A DNA stretch of 64,000 nucleotides from HGM13006 sp964518645 (GCA_964518645.1 CAZFGL010000001.1:1-64000), one strand, 5' to 3'; positions 7,142-16,175 are shown, counted from the first letter of the stretch. The notes: generated by a model not told the origin, from the letters alone. A program made the numbers and translations.

Positions 7142-8884
7142 ATGAAAAAGAAATTGACCGTTGTTCTGTTGATCCTTGCAATGCTTATTTCCCTGCTTGC
7201 CGGCTGTGGCGGCGAATCCGGATCCACCGCCCCCGATAATTCCCCCGTGGAGGAACCTTCCTCCGTTTCCGCCGTGGCGCCTGCCACTGACGAGCCAGTC
7301 CCTGAGGCATCTGCTGAGGAAGGCTCTGTGCTGGAAGTGGCTGTCGATCCGGAGGCTGAAAAGCCCGCCGACTATGTGCTCCCCATCAACGAGACTCCGG
7401 TGGACATTACCGTATTCTATCCCATGCGTTCCGGAAATCACCCCTCCAAAACCGACCCCAAACAGGTATTCTGGACCAGAATTCAGGAGAATCTGGGCTA
7501 CAATATCACCTGGGTGGAGCCTTATCAGTCCGCTGCCTCCGAGCAGTTCAATCTGGTAATCGCCGCCGGTGATTTCCCCCACATTGTTTTTGAATCTCTC
7601 ATCGCCATGAGTGGTTCCGCTTACACCGGTGGCTATGACCTCGCCGTTGAGGAAGAGGTATATCTGGAGCTCACGGACTACCTTGAGGACTACGCCCCCC
7701 ATTACAACTATCTGCTAAAGGATCCCGCCATCTACAACGACATCGTCACAGAGCAGGGACGTATCGTCTCCTTCTCCACTGTAAACTCCGTGGCAGCAAA
7801 GACCGGCATGGGGCCTGTAATCAATCGGGAATACTGGGAACAGACCGGTCTGGAGCTCCCCTACACTGTGGATGAGTTGCATCAGGTAGCCGTAGCCATG
7901 AAGGAAAACGGCGTTGAAAAGCCACTGGCCGTCACCGCCGAGGGCAGCATTGTTGAGGGTCTCGTGACGCAGGCCATGGGCGCTTCCATCACTGCGACCC
8001 CCATCATTGACAACGCCACCGGCGAACTGATTTTGGACGTTACCACACCGGAGAGTCGTGCATACATCGAGCTGTTTATTGAGTGGTACAAGGAAGGACT
8101 CCTTGACAAGGACTTTGCCTCCATCTCCGAAATGGACTTCACCCCCTTTAACAGCGGAACCACCGGAACCTCCTCCGGCATGGGCTTTATGCTGGACAGC
8201 TACTACAACATGTACGGTGTCTATCAGCAGCCCCTTCCCATTCTCCACAGTGACGGACTGGATGATGGACAGGTACTGCTCAAAACCTGGCCCGCTTCCC
8301 TTGTAAACTCCATGCCCGGCATCGCCCTGACCACCGCCTGCGAGGACGACAATATTGTTGAGCCCTGCATGCGTCTTTGTGACTTCTTCTACAGCGACGA
8401 GGGCTTCATCGTTACCAACTACGGCTGGGTCGAAGGCGAAACCTATGAGCGTGACGCCGACGGCAACCCTATCCCCAACGATTTCTTCAATGCCAGAGAT
8501 CCGGAACTGGACATCGCAAACAAGTCCCTGTACACCTCTGACAGCGACTTCGGCTATGTCTACCCCAATTTCAACTTCGACATTGGCTCCGAAACCATGA
8601 TGGAGGCAGCCCGCTGCTGGACACTCTCTGAGGACCAGCCCTCTGCCCTGTACACCACCCTCCCCGGCAACATGAAGCTCAACGCCGAAGAGGCCGCACA
8701 GGTTTCCACCATGCTTGCAGACCTTCAGACCCACGCCGAGACCACCACCCTGCTGTGGATGACCGGCCAGTCCGAGCTGACTGACGCAACATGGGACAAA
8801 TTCGTAGCCGACTGCGAATCCATGAATCTCCAGACCATTCTGGACGTATACACCGGGGCATACCAGCGTTATATCTCCAAATAA
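7142..8884 (+). CDS. Extracellular solute-binding lipoprotein (family 1 type)
   Basis: A 580-residue lipoprotein. The start at 7142 follows AAGAAGGAG and gives a clean signal peptide with the lipobox LLAGC, so Cys22 would carry the lipid anchor; an in-frame extension upstream is only the tail of the previous gene. An acidic, Ser/Pro-rich linker (residues 25-75) leads to the binding domain, with features such as TWVEPYQSAASEQFNLVIAA and VDELHQVAVAMKENG. It has the size and pattern of ABC-transporter substrate-binding proteins, yet no permease or ATPase gene is adjacent. Two relatives (53487 and 60602) share an ending of the form D-x-W/Y-D-x-F-x-x-x-x-x-S-M. Its partner upstream is a MaoC-like enzyme. 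The ligand is unknown. Confidence 0.85.
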   Translation: MKKKLTVVLLILAMLISLLAGCGGESGSTAPDNSPVEEPSSVSAVAPATDEPVPEASAEEGSVLEVAVDPEAEKPADYVLPINETPVDITVFYPMRSGNHPSKTDPKQVFWTRIQENLGYNITWVEPYQSAASEQFNLVIAAGDFPHIVFESLIAMSGSAYTGGYDLAVEEEVYLELTDYLEDYAPHYNYLLKDPAIYNDIVTEQGRIVSFSTVNSVAAKTGMGPVINREYWEQTGLELPYTVDELHQVAVAMKENGVEKPLAVTAEGSIVEGLVTQAMGASITATPIIDNATGELILDVTTPESRAYIELFIEWYKEGLLDKDFASISEMDFTPFNSGTTGTSSGMGFMLDSYYNMYGVYQQPLPILHSDGLDDGQVLLKTWPASLVNSMPGIALTTACEDDNIVEPCMRLCDFFYSDEGFIVTNYGWVEGETYERDADGNPIPNDFFNARDPELDIANKSLYTSDSDFGYVYPNFNFDIGSETMMEAARCWTLSEDQPSALYTTLPGNMKLNAEEAAQVSTMLADLQTHAETTTLLWMTGQSELTDATWDKFVADCESMNLQTILDVYTGAYQRYISK

Positions 8885-8890
8885 CACCTT

Positions 8891-8914
8891 CGGGGGCTGA
8901 ATTCTCAGCCCCCG
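8891..8914 (+). terminator. Hairpin after solute-binding lipoprotein
   Basis: A 10-base perfect stem CGGGGGCTGA / TCAGCCCCCG with an ATTC loop, 7 bases after the stop codon. A second hairpin with T-runs follows at once. Confidence 0.6.
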
Positions 8915-8924
8915 ATTTGCATGC

Positions 8925-8956
8925 AAAAAACCTCCGGAAACTCCGGAGGTTTTTCT
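8925..8956. terminator. Bidirectional intrinsic terminator
   Basis: Stem AACCTCCGGA / TCCGGAGGTT flanked by six A on the left and TTTTT on the right, so it works in both directions between the lipoprotein (+) and the HtrA-like protease (-). Confidence 0.85.
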
Positions 8957-8958
8957 GT

Positions 8959-10188
8959 TCAGTTCAATTCTGCCCGATCCATCAGCTTCACTGTCACGTC
9001 GAAACTGGTTCCGCTGCGATACAGAGAAAGAACCAGTTCATCCCCTGCCGCATATTCGTTTTTCACCCGGTTAAACTCCTCCGTGGAGTTCACAGCCACA
9101 CCCTGGATCGCTGTAATAATATCTCCTTCCCGAACGCCCTGCCGGTAAGCATCGGAGTCGGAATTCACAGACTGAATGCAGAGCCGTCCCGGTACATTGA
9201 AGTAGGCGGCAATTCTGGTGTCCAGCACCTGTACGGAGAATCCAAAGGCCGGACGACCGGAGACATATCCCTGGCACATCAGTTCATCCACAATGGGTTT
9301 TGCGGTGGAAATCGGGATCGCAAAGCCGATGCCCTCTACCGAAGTATAGCTGGAGGTGAGCTTCATGGTATTGATTCCAATCACCTGTCCATGCATATTC
9401 ACAAGGGGGCCGCCGGAGTTTCCGGAATTCAGCGCCGCATTGGTCTGCATCAGATTCATGGTTCGTTCGCCCACATTAATATCCCGCTGGATCCCGCAGA
9501 TAATGCCGTCGGTCATGGTGCCCCGAAGTTCCGTCCCCAGTGGGTCACCAATGGCAACCACTGAGTCCCCCACCTCTGCGCCGGTGGAATCGCCAAACTC
9601 CGCAGGGGTCAGTCCGTTCGCATCAATTTTCAGCACTACCAGATCAGAGGTCTCGTCCCCACCAACCATGCTGGCATAGAATTCATCACCGTCATTGGTC
9701 AGCACCTGAACCTGTGAGGCATCGGAAACCACATGATAATTGGTGATAATATAACCGTCGGCGGTCATGACAATACCGGTTCCTGTAGCCGTACCACCAT
9801 TTCCGGACGCAGTGATGGAAACAACACTGGGAATGGTCTTTTTATAAATTTCCTGCAGGGTAAGCTGTTCCCCTGTGTCCGCCGCAATTACCAGTTCCGC
9901 ACCGTTGCCCAGAACCACAGCAGTATCCGCTGCCACCTGCTCCGGCTGGGGCGCTTCTGATGCCTCCGCGGGAACCGCTGCGGAAACAGGTACATCCGTC
10001 GCTTCCGTTCCCTGTCCCCGGTAGACCGCTGCCGCACCGGAAACACAGAGCAGCACCACCCCAAGCACTGCCACCACCCAGCCGTAATTCCTCGGCCGTT
10101 TGGGCGGACGGTATCTGCCGCCGGTGCTGTAGTAATCACGGGGATAAGCATCATCCATTTTTTCAGTTTCAAAACCATAGGGATCCAT
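8959..10188 (-). CDS. htrA: HtrA/DegP-like membrane-anchored serine protease
   Basis: A 409-residue S1C protease. A short cytosolic stretch rich in Tyr, Arg and Pro is followed by one membrane helix (about residues 35-56) and a Pro/Glu linker, so the catalytic part faces outward. The trypsin-like domain has His152 (TNYHVVSD), Asp182 (SDLVVLKI) and Ser258 (SGNSGGPL). A single PDZ domain spans about residues 305-405 (GVREGDIITAIQGVAVNS). ATG at 10188 follows AGGAGG. The family degrades or refolds damaged envelope proteins. A GC-rich stem-loop lies in the leader at 10211-10231. Confidence 0.95.
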   Translation of the reverse strand: MDPYGFETEKMDDAYPRDYYSTGGRYRPPKRPRNYGWVVAVLGVVLLCVSGAAAVYRGQGTEATDVPVSAAVPAEASEAPQPEQVAADTAVVLGNGAELVIAADTGEQLTLQEIYKKTIPSVVSITASGNGGTATGTGIVMTADGYIITNYHVVSDASQVQVLTNDGDEFYASMVGGDETSDLVVLKIDANGLTPAEFGDSTGAEVGDSVVAIGDPLGTELRGTMTDGIICGIQRDINVGERTMNLMQTNAALNSGNSGGPLVNMHGQVIGINTMKLTSSYTSVEGIGFAIPISTAKPIVDELMCQGYVSGRPAFGFSVQVLDTRIAAYFNVPGRLCIQSVNSDSDAYRQGVREGDIITAIQGVAVNSTEEFNRVKNEYAAGDELVLSLYRSGTSFDVTVKLMDRAELN

Positions 10189-10316
10189 ATGCTTCCTCCT
10201 GAAAACCAGACAGGGACCCCGGGCCCCTGTTTTATTCAGGGATAAGTATAATACACTCTCCCCCTTTTTGCATTAATTTTTTATGAACTGTTTGTGAAAT
10301 GTTCGATTTTCTATCG

Positions 10317-10345
10317 TTGCTATTTCATGCAAGTTGTGCTAACAT
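10317..10345 (+). promoter_or_regulatory. Candidate promoter for ATP-grasp/transglutaminase operon
   Basis: TTGCTA (10317-10322), a 17-base spacer and TAACAT (10340-10345) lie about 40 bases before the first gene of the five-gene operon. Confidence 0.45.
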
Positions 10346-10383
10346 TATTGGATAGATCAGTATGACCTCAAGGAGGTGCTGTT

Positions 10384-11709
10384 ATGGACAATCGTTCCCA
10401 GCAGAAGTCCCTTGTAAACCGTTGGATGCTGGATCACGGTGCCCGTTTTGCCGTGGTTCGTCAGGGGCAGCGTCAAACCACCACTGACCCCTATGATCCT
10501 ATTCCCCGGGTGCTTTCTGCGGAAACCTTCACATATCTGGAACAGGGACTGATTCAGCGGATCAATGCCCTGAACCTTTTTCTCAACGACATCTATCATG
10601 ACCGCATGATCCTGCGGGACGGCATTATTCCGGAGGAATTTGTATTCTCCTCACCGGATTTCCTTCCCCAGTGCATGCAGCTCAGTCCCCCAAAGAATAT
10701 CTACACCCATATTGTTGCAACGGATCTGGTGTGCAGCAAGGACGGCACATGGTACGCCATGGAGGACTCCCTTTCCGTCCCTGACGGAATCACATACCCC
10801 CATTTTGCCCGGAAGCTGTGCCGGGAGCTGTCCCCTGAGAGTTACGATGTAAAAAATCTCTGTGACAACTGCGGACTGGATATTCTTCTGTCCCAACTCT
10901 ATCAGGATATTATGGACGACGACCCGAATCTGGAGGACGGCATTGTGGTGCTCCTCAGCGAAGGAGACGACAGTCTTTCCTCCTTTGAGCTTCATTACAT
11001 GGCCTCCCTCACCGGTGCCGTGGTTGCCAAAGCCGATGAACTGATCGTCATGGACAACAAAGTATACTACCGCTCTCCCGAGGGTGGCTTCCAGAAAGTC
11101 TCCATCATTCACAGGCTTGCACTGGACAGAATGCTGGATCCCCTCTGCTTTGACGAAAAGACCCCCTGTGGCATTCCCCACCTGATGGAGGTATACTGCG
11201 CCGGAAAGGTAGCTATCATCAATGCCCCCGGCTGTTCCGTGGCAGAGGATCGGGGACTGGGATGCTTTATCCCGGCCATGATCCGGTACTATCTGGACGA
11301 AGATCCCATTCTCCCCGGAATTCCCACCTATCTTCCCTGGTATCCCGAGCAGCGGGAATATGTGCTGGCCAATATGGACAAGCTGATTTTCAAGGAAGTG
11401 GGCAGCGACCGGCGTACCGGCGCTGTGTGGGGCAAGAATCTTTCTGAAAAGGAACAGGCTGCCCTGGCCATGGGGATCATCCGAAATCCCCGCCGATATA
11501 TTGCGCAGGAGGTCATTCAGGTGGATGAGCATCCTGTCCTTGCACCGGACGGCATTTCCACCATCCCCGCCCGCTGTGATTTCCGTGCCTACACCGTACA
11601 CTCCGACTCTATCCGGATCTGGATGGGCGGTCTGAGCCGGTTCACCGTGGCCTCCCCTGACGGAACCCCTGTCAGCGGCTTCAAGGACACCTGGGTCATG
11701 AGCGAGTAA
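10384..11709 (+). CDS. Circularly permuted ATP-grasp peptide ligase-like protein
   Basis: A 441-residue protein matching the circularly permuted ATP-grasp type 2 family (formerly DUF404/DUF407). Recognisable stretches are INALNLFLNDIYHDRMIL, FVFSSPDFLPQC, HIVATDLVCSKDGTWYAMED, IINAPGCSVAEDRG and YIAQEVIQVDEHPVL near the end. This family is proposed to form amide bonds on small molecules, peptides or proteins and usually travels with an alpha-E helical protein and a transglutaminase-like protein. Here the transglutaminase follows after 10 bases but no alpha-E gene is present. ATG at 10384 follows AAGGAGGTG. It is the first gene of the operon; its substrate is unknown. Confidence 0.85.
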   Translation: MDNRSQQKSLVNRWMLDHGARFAVVRQGQRQTTTDPYDPIPRVLSAETFTYLEQGLIQRINALNLFLNDIYHDRMILRDGIIPEEFVFSSPDFLPQCMQLSPPKNIYTHIVATDLVCSKDGTWYAMEDSLSVPDGITYPHFARKLCRELSPESYDVKNLCDNCGLDILLSQLYQDIMDDDPNLEDGIVVLLSEGDDSLSSFELHYMASLTGAVVAKADELIVMDNKVYYRSPEGGFQKVSIIHRLALDRMLDPLCFDEKTPCGIPHLMEVYCAGKVAIINAPGCSVAEDRGLGCFIPAMIRYYLDEDPILPGIPTYLPWYPEQREYVLANMDKLIFKEVGSDRRTGAVWGKNLSEKEQAALAMGIIRNPRRYIAQEVIQVDEHPVLAPDGISTIPARCDFRAYTVHSDSIRIWMGGLSRFTVASPDGTPVSGFKDTWVMSE

Positions 11710-11719
11710 GGAGGACACC

Positions 11720-12517
11720 ATGAAAAAATATGCTTTTACCTTCTCCGTTCAGGAAGAGTTTCAGGAGCCGATCCTGAAGCACAGCTTTCTCCTCCGCTGC
11801 ATGCCCGGAACCTATCCCTTTCAGCGTTCCTACGCCCACAAGCTGTCCATTAAGCCCTTTGCAGCACTGACCCATATCACGGATGTATTCGGAAACGAAA
11901 TGTGTACCGGAACCATCGACAAAAAGCACCAGAGCTTTGGCTTCACTGCCTCCGGCTTTGTACTCTCATCCAAGTATCTGACCCATGATCCTCTGGACCG
12001 GCTGTATCTTTATTCCACCGCCCACACCCAGCCCACCTCCCAGATGATCCAGCTCACCGCCGCCGGTTCTCTGCCGGATGATGACTGGAAAAAGGCACAG
12101 ATGCTCTGCGCAACCACCCATTCCCTGCTGAAGCTGGAAGCCCCCGGCCCTGCCCGTTCCTCCGGCGAGGTATTTGCCAGTGGAAAGGGCGATGCAAGGG
12201 ATCAGGCTCATGTTCTGCTGACCCTGTGCAGGCTCTGCGGCATCGCCGCCCGGTTTGTCAGTGGCCTTGCGGTCGGCGTATCCATCCCCCACGCATGGGC
12301 TGAGGTATACTGCGGTGGCGTTTGGCGTGCGCTGGATCCGACCACCGGCCTTCCGGTGGAAGAGGGCTATCTGAAAATCGCTCATGGCCCCGATTACGAC
12401 AGCTGTGCCGTGGAGCGGAGCTGTTACCGGGATCCCGAGGTCTCTGCCTCCCGCACCGTCTCTGTCCTGGTGACAGAGCATGTAAACCGCACCCGGGACA
12501 CTGTCCCCCATGCCTGA
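11720..12517 (+). CDS. Transglutaminase-fold protein, catalytic Cys replaced by Ala
   Basis: A 265-residue protein with the N-terminal beta-rich domain found in bacterial transglutaminase-like proteins, then a transglutaminase core at about residues 150-215. The motif normally read as GxCRDFAH is GDARDQAH, so the nucleophile position is Ala159 (codon GCA at 12194-12196). The partner residues appear kept: His191 in PHAWAEVY and Asp206 in RALDPTTG. The rest of the core, LCRLCGIAARFVSG, is typical. It is probably inactive as a protease or acyl transferase and may act as a binding subunit for the ATP-grasp enzyme next to it. Start follows AAGGAGG; the next gene begins 12 bases later. Confidence 0.85.
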   Translation: MKKYAFTFSVQEEFQEPILKHSFLLRCMPGTYPFQRSYAHKLSIKPFAALTHITDVFGNEMCTGTIDKKHQSFGFTASGFVLSSKYLTHDPLDRLYLYSTAHTQPTSQMIQLTAAGSLPDDDWKKAQMLCATTHSLLKLEAPGPARSSGEVFASGKGDARDQAHVLLTLCRLCGIAARFVSGLAVGVSIPHAWAEVYCGGVWRALDPTTGLPVEEGYLKIAHGPDYDSCAVERSCYRDPEVSASRTVSVLVTEHVNRTRDTVPHA

Positions 12518-12529
12518 AGGAGGTAGTCC

Positions 12530-13231
12530 ATGCGTCCCCGAATTGGCGTTTTACCGTTGCATAACTGTGAGAAAGGCACCCTCTGGATCAATCCCCTGTA
12601 CTTTGGTGGCATCGAAACTGCTGGTGGTCTGCCGGTACTGCTGCCCCTGAGTGAGGATCCCCGACTTTGGGATGTCTATCTTGAAAGCTTCGACGGGTTC
12701 GTTTTCACCGGCGGTCAGGATGTGTCCCCCCATTATTATGGTCAGGAGCCTGTTCCCCAGTGCGGTTACCAGTCCCAGCTCCGGGATCAGCAGGAAATAT
12801 ACATGGCAAAGGCACTGTTGGAACTGGACAAGCCTGTGCTGGGAATATGCCGTGGGCTTCAGGTCATGAACGTGGCCTGTGGAGGCAGACTATATCAGGA
12901 TCTCCCCACCCAGGCACCCTCTCCGGTGGTACACCGACAGACCATGCCGTATGATCTGCCCCATCATCAGGTTACCATTCTCCCCGGCTCCCTGCTTCAC
13001 AGATCCCTTGGTCTGACAAATCTGTCCGTGAACAGCATGCATCATCAGGCCGTTTGCACTCCAGCCCCCGGACTTTTGGTCAGCGCCAGAGCCGAGGACG
13101 GAATCGTTGAAGCCCTGGAGCATCCGGATAAACGGTTTTATCTGGGCGTTCAGTGGCACCCCGAGCATCTGTGGCAGAGCTATCCTTCCTCTGAAAATCT
13201 TTGGGTGGCATTTGTTTCCGCCTGTCAATAA
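12530..13231 (+). CDS. Class I glutamine amidotransferase-like hydrolase, peptidase C26 (PuuD type)
   Basis: A 233-residue hydrolase of the gamma-glutamyl-gamma-aminobutyrate hydrolase family. The nucleophile is Cys107 in LGICRGLQVMNVACGG, and the His210/Glu212 pair lies in VQWHPEHLW. FVFTGGQDVSPHYY, the early family motif, is present near residue 57. These enzymes cut gamma-glutamyl amide bonds. The ATG at 12530 follows GAAGGAGG. In this operon it could trim or recycle the amide products made by the ATP-grasp protein; that link is inference. Confidence 0.92.
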   Translation: MRPRIGVLPLHNCEKGTLWINPLYFGGIETAGGLPVLLPLSEDPRLWDVYLESFDGFVFTGGQDVSPHYYGQEPVPQCGYQSQLRDQQEIYMAKALLELDKPVLGICRGLQVMNVACGGRLYQDLPTQAPSPVVHRQTMPYDLPHHQVTILPGSLLHRSLGLTNLSVNSMHHQAVCTPAPGLLVSARAEDGIVEALEHPDKRFYLGVQWHPEHLWQSYPSSENLWVAFVSACQ

Positions 13232-13253
13232 ATAATTAATTGGAGTTTTACTT

Positions 13254-14315
13254 ATGTCTGAAATTATCACAAAAGAGCAGATCCCCGAATACGAAGCCTT
13301 TATCTCCGCCCACCCCAAGGGACACTTTGCCCAGAGCATTCTGTGGGCAAAGCAGAAGCCCATGTGGAAATGGGAGGCCATTGTTTCCCGGGACGCCGAC
13401 GGAAAAATCAAAGGTTCCATGGCTGTCCTCATCCGGAAGATCATCCCCGGAATGCCCTTCACCATGATGTACGCCTGCCGTGGCCCTGTCACCGATCTGG
13501 ATGATCGGGAGACTCTGGCTGATCTGGTGGAAGGTGCAAAGGCACTGGCAAAGAAGCATCATTCTTACGTTATTAAGATTGATCCCGATGTGCCCTCCTC
13601 CGAGGTGGAGTACAGAAAGATTCTGGAGGAGCTGGGCTTCCGGCTCACCGGTGGCGGCGCTGAATTTGACGCCATCCAGCCCCAGTACGTTTTCCGTCTG
13701 AACACCGAGGGAAAGACCTCCGAGGAACTGCTCGCTGCCCTGTCCCAGTCCACCCGTCGCAAGGTTCGTACCGGTGCGAAAAAGGGTGTCACCACCCGGA
13801 TCGTGGGAAAGGAAGAGGTCCCCGAGTTTGCCCGGCTCATGCTGGAAACCGGTGTCCGTGACGGCTTTGTGACCCGTGAGGCCGGCTATTTTGAGAGCAT
13901 GCTGGACAATCTCGGAGAGCACGCACGGCTGTATATGGCATACTACGAAGGAAAAGCTATCGCCGGCACCCTTGCAATCTGGTATGGCGACAAGGTCTGG
14001 TACCTCTACGGTGCATCCTCTAACGAGCACAGAAATCTGATGCCCAACTACATGCTCCAGTGGAACATGATCGAGTGGGCTGTGGAAAAGGGCTGCCGCC
14101 TCTATGACTTCCGGGGTGTCCCCGGTCAGGTCGGTGAGGATCACCCCCTCTATGGTCTTTACAAGTTCAAGCTGGGCTTTGGTGGAGACTACGTTGAGTT
14201 TGTAGGCGAGATGGACATGGTACTCAATAAGCCCGTGAACTGGTTTATCACCACTGCAAAGCCCATCTTCATGGATCTGCGCACCAAGCTGTATCTGCTG
14301 AAAAACAAGAAGTAA
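13254..14315 (+). CDS. FemX/FemABX-like aminoacyl (peptidyl) transferase
   Basis: A 353-residue protein of the FemABX family, two GNAT-like lobes. Seen are GHFAQSILWAKQKPMWKWE at the start, the paired motif QSTRRKVRTGAKKGVTTR near residue 165, YYEGKAIAGTLAIWYGDKVW, and YDFRGVPG near residue 283 with the closing YGLYKFKLGFGGDYVEFVGE. The family uses aminoacyl-tRNA to add residues to the lysine side chain of lipid II, making peptidoglycan cross-bridges. The ATG at 13254 sits behind TTGGAGTTTTACTT. Its place between a C26 hydrolase and an alanine racemase fits a cell-wall side-chain role. Confidence 0.92.
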   Translation: MSEIITKEQIPEYEAFISAHPKGHFAQSILWAKQKPMWKWEAIVSRDADGKIKGSMAVLIRKIIPGMPFTMMYACRGPVTDLDDRETLADLVEGAKALAKKHHSYVIKIDPDVPSSEVEYRKILEELGFRLTGGGAEFDAIQPQYVFRLNTEGKTSEELLAALSQSTRRKVRTGAKKGVTTRIVGKEEVPEFARLMLETGVRDGFVTREAGYFESMLDNLGEHARLYMAYYEGKAIAGTLAIWYGDKVWYLYGASSNEHRNLMPNYMLQWNMIEWAVEKGCRLYDFRGVPGQVGEDHPLYGLYKFKLGFGGDYVEFVGEMDMVLNKPVNWFITTAKPIFMDLRTKLYLLKNKK

Positions 14316-14330
14316 AGGGATCTGGACGTT

Positions 14331-15419
14331 ATGAAAGCATACGTTGTAAACAAGGCTGATCTTCAGGATAACATCCGCATTCTGAAGGAGAAGGCCGGAA
14401 GTGCCGCCATCTACGGCGTGATCAAGGGCAACGGCTACGGTCTGGGACTAATCCCCATGGCCAATGCACTAAAGGCCGGCGGTGTTGACCGGTTTGCAGT
14501 TACGGAACTCAGTGAGGTCTCTGCCCTGCGTGAAAACGGATTCCCCACAGAAGAGATTCTCATGATGCGTGCAACCTGTCTGCCGGAGGAGCTTTCCCCG
14601 CTGCTTCAGCTGAATGCAACTGCCACCATCGGTTCTCTGGAATGTGCAAAGATCATGGATAAGGTTGCAGGAGAAGCCGGAAAGACCTTTCTCTGCCACA
14701 TAAAGGTGGACACCGGTATGGGGCGGTACGGCTTCCATCCCAACGAGATTTCAGAGCTTGCGCAGGTGTTTTCCCTGCCCAACCTGAAAGTTACCGGTAT
14801 ATATACCCATTTCCACACCGCCTTCTCCAGTGAAAAGGCCACCCGGGAGCAGTATTCCCAGTTTAAAAGTGTCCTTGACGTACTTTCTCAACTGGGCTAT
14901 GACCTCGGCACCCGGCACTGCTGTAATTCCTCCGCCTTCCTCAAGTACCCGGAGATGCATCTGGATGCAGTTCGTCTGGGTTCCGCTCTGCTGGGCCGTC
15001 TCTCCTTCCCCGGGGATATGGGGCTGAAGCGGATCGGCTGGTGTGAGAGCCGGGCGGAGATGATCCGTGAACTTCCCAAGGGACACAGCGTGGGCTACAG
15101 TGCCACATGGACGGCCAAACGTCCCACCAGAATTGCCATCTGCGGGGTCGGTTACTACCACGGCTTCGGCGCAGAGCATGCTGATGACACCTTCCGTTTT
15201 ATGGACTGCCTCCGTGGTGGGCTCCATTATGTAAAAGCCTTTCTGAAGAGAAAGGCACTCTATGTTCAGATAAACGGCGCTCCCGCCCGGGTGCTGGGAC
15301 ATATTGGTATGGTGCAGACCATCTGCGATGTCACGGACATCCCCTGTAACCCCGGAGACACCATCCGTCTGGAGATCAATCCCCTGATGGTCAAGGATAT
15401 GGATGTAGAATACAGATAA
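14331..15419 (+). CDS. alr: Alanine racemase (PLP-dependent)
   Basis: A 362-residue fold-type III PLP enzyme. The PLP lysine is Lys32 in VIKGNGYGLGL. The second catalytic Tyr lies in CGVGYYHGFG, and GHIGMVQTICDVTD replaces the common GRICMDQ motif. HFHTAFSS and VRLGSALLGRL match phosphate- and substrate-binding positions. It starts 16 bases after the FemX stop, in the same operon. It interconverts L- and D-alanine. The unusual GHIGMVQ segment and the operon location suggest a dedicated enzyme, such as the racemase half of VanT-type proteins, rather than the main housekeeping copy; that is inference. Confidence 0.88.
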   Translation: MKAYVVNKADLQDNIRILKEKAGSAAIYGVIKGNGYGLGLIPMANALKAGGVDRFAVTELSEVSALRENGFPTEEILMMRATCLPEELSPLLQLNATATIGSLECAKIMDKVAGEAGKTFLCHIKVDTGMGRYGFHPNEISELAQVFSLPNLKVTGIYTHFHTAFSSEKATREQYSQFKSVLDVLSQLGYDLGTRHCCNSSAFLKYPEMHLDAVRLGSALLGRLSFPGDMGLKRIGWCESRAEMIRELPKGHSVGYSATWTAKRPTRIAICGVGYYHGFGAEHADDTFRFMDCLRGGLHYVKAFLKRKALYVQINGAPARVLGHIGMVQTICDVTDIPCNPGDTIRLEINPLMVKDMDVEYR

Positions 15420-15421
15420 CT

Positions 15422-15466
15422 AAAACAGGCACGGTGCTTTTTTGAATTGCACCGCGCCTGTTTTTT
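15422..15466 (+). terminator. Intrinsic terminator of five-gene operon
   Basis: Stem AAAACAGGCaCGGTGC / GCACCGcGCCTGTTTT with one mismatch and a following T-run, directly after the racemase stop codon. Confidence 0.85.
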
Positions 15467-15536
15467 AGATATTCATCTGTAAGCTGCCTAGTTTATATTA
15501 CCAGAATCATCCAGTCTATTTCCATCGAACTTTGTC

Positions 15537-16070
15537 TTATCCTTCGCTGTTTTTCTTTGGGAACACCTGGATTTCCCCCAAAACAAAGGGGATCACCTGT
15601 TCCCGGGTAATATCCAGCACAAAACAGAATTCATTGTACAGCTGCTTCTCAGCCGAACGAAGCTGCTCCAGATCACTGATGGGGAGATTCTTTCCGGGGG
15701 GCAATGTCTCTTCATGGCCACGGATGGCCTTAACCATACGGATCAGCTCCAGCATATCTCCCCCTCGCAGGGTCTTGCCGGACAGCTCCCGCCGAACCTT
15801 ACTGTCTCCAACCCAATCGACCTGATCGGACAGTTCCTGCTTCACCAGTTCCATCACCTCTTCTGGGGTCATGACACTTCTGAGCCGCACCCGCTGGGGA
15901 TCCGCATCCCCGGGAAGATAGAGGGTAATGTGTTCATCGCTGACAGGCTTCAAATGGTAATAATTCTTTTTTCCGCAGCCAAGATCCATATCCTCCTGTC
16001 CAACCACCTGACACACCCCGTGTGCGCCATAGTGTACATATGCTCCCATTTCCAAACTGATTTCTGCCAT
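15537..16070 (-). CDS. CarD/CdnL-family transcription regulator
   Basis: A 177-residue protein. The N-terminal RNA-polymerase-interacting domain begins MGAYVHYGAHGVCQVVG and continues with KNYYHLKPV, as in CarD, CdnL and the TRCF interaction domain. The C-terminal part is helical (LEQLRSAEKQLYNEFCFVL). ATG at 16070 follows TAGGAGGAG. Proteins of this family bind the RNA polymerase beta subunit and stabilise open promoter complexes. It stands alone, with its own promoter at 16147-16175. Confidence 0.9.
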   Translation of the reverse strand: MAEISLEMGAYVHYGAHGVCQVVGQEDMDLGCGKKNYYHLKPVSDEHITLYLPGDADPQRVRLRSVMTPEEVMELVKQELSDQVDWVGDSKVRRELSGKTLRGGDMLELIRMVKAIRGHEETLPPGKNLPISDLEQLRSAEKQLYNEFCFVLDITREQVIPFVLGEIQVFPKKNSEG

Positions 16071-16146
16071 ATTATCTCCTCCTAAATGCCGTGTACATAA
16101 TCTGACTACTCATAGAATGCTGCGAAAAACATAGAAATCCGAATCT

Positions 16147-16175
16147 ATTATAACATTTTAAAAACTTTGACGTAA
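16147..16175 (-). promoter_or_regulatory. Candidate promoter for CarD-like gene
   Basis: On the minus strand TTACGT (16170-16175), a 17-base spacer and TATAAT (16147-16152). Confidence 0.5.
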
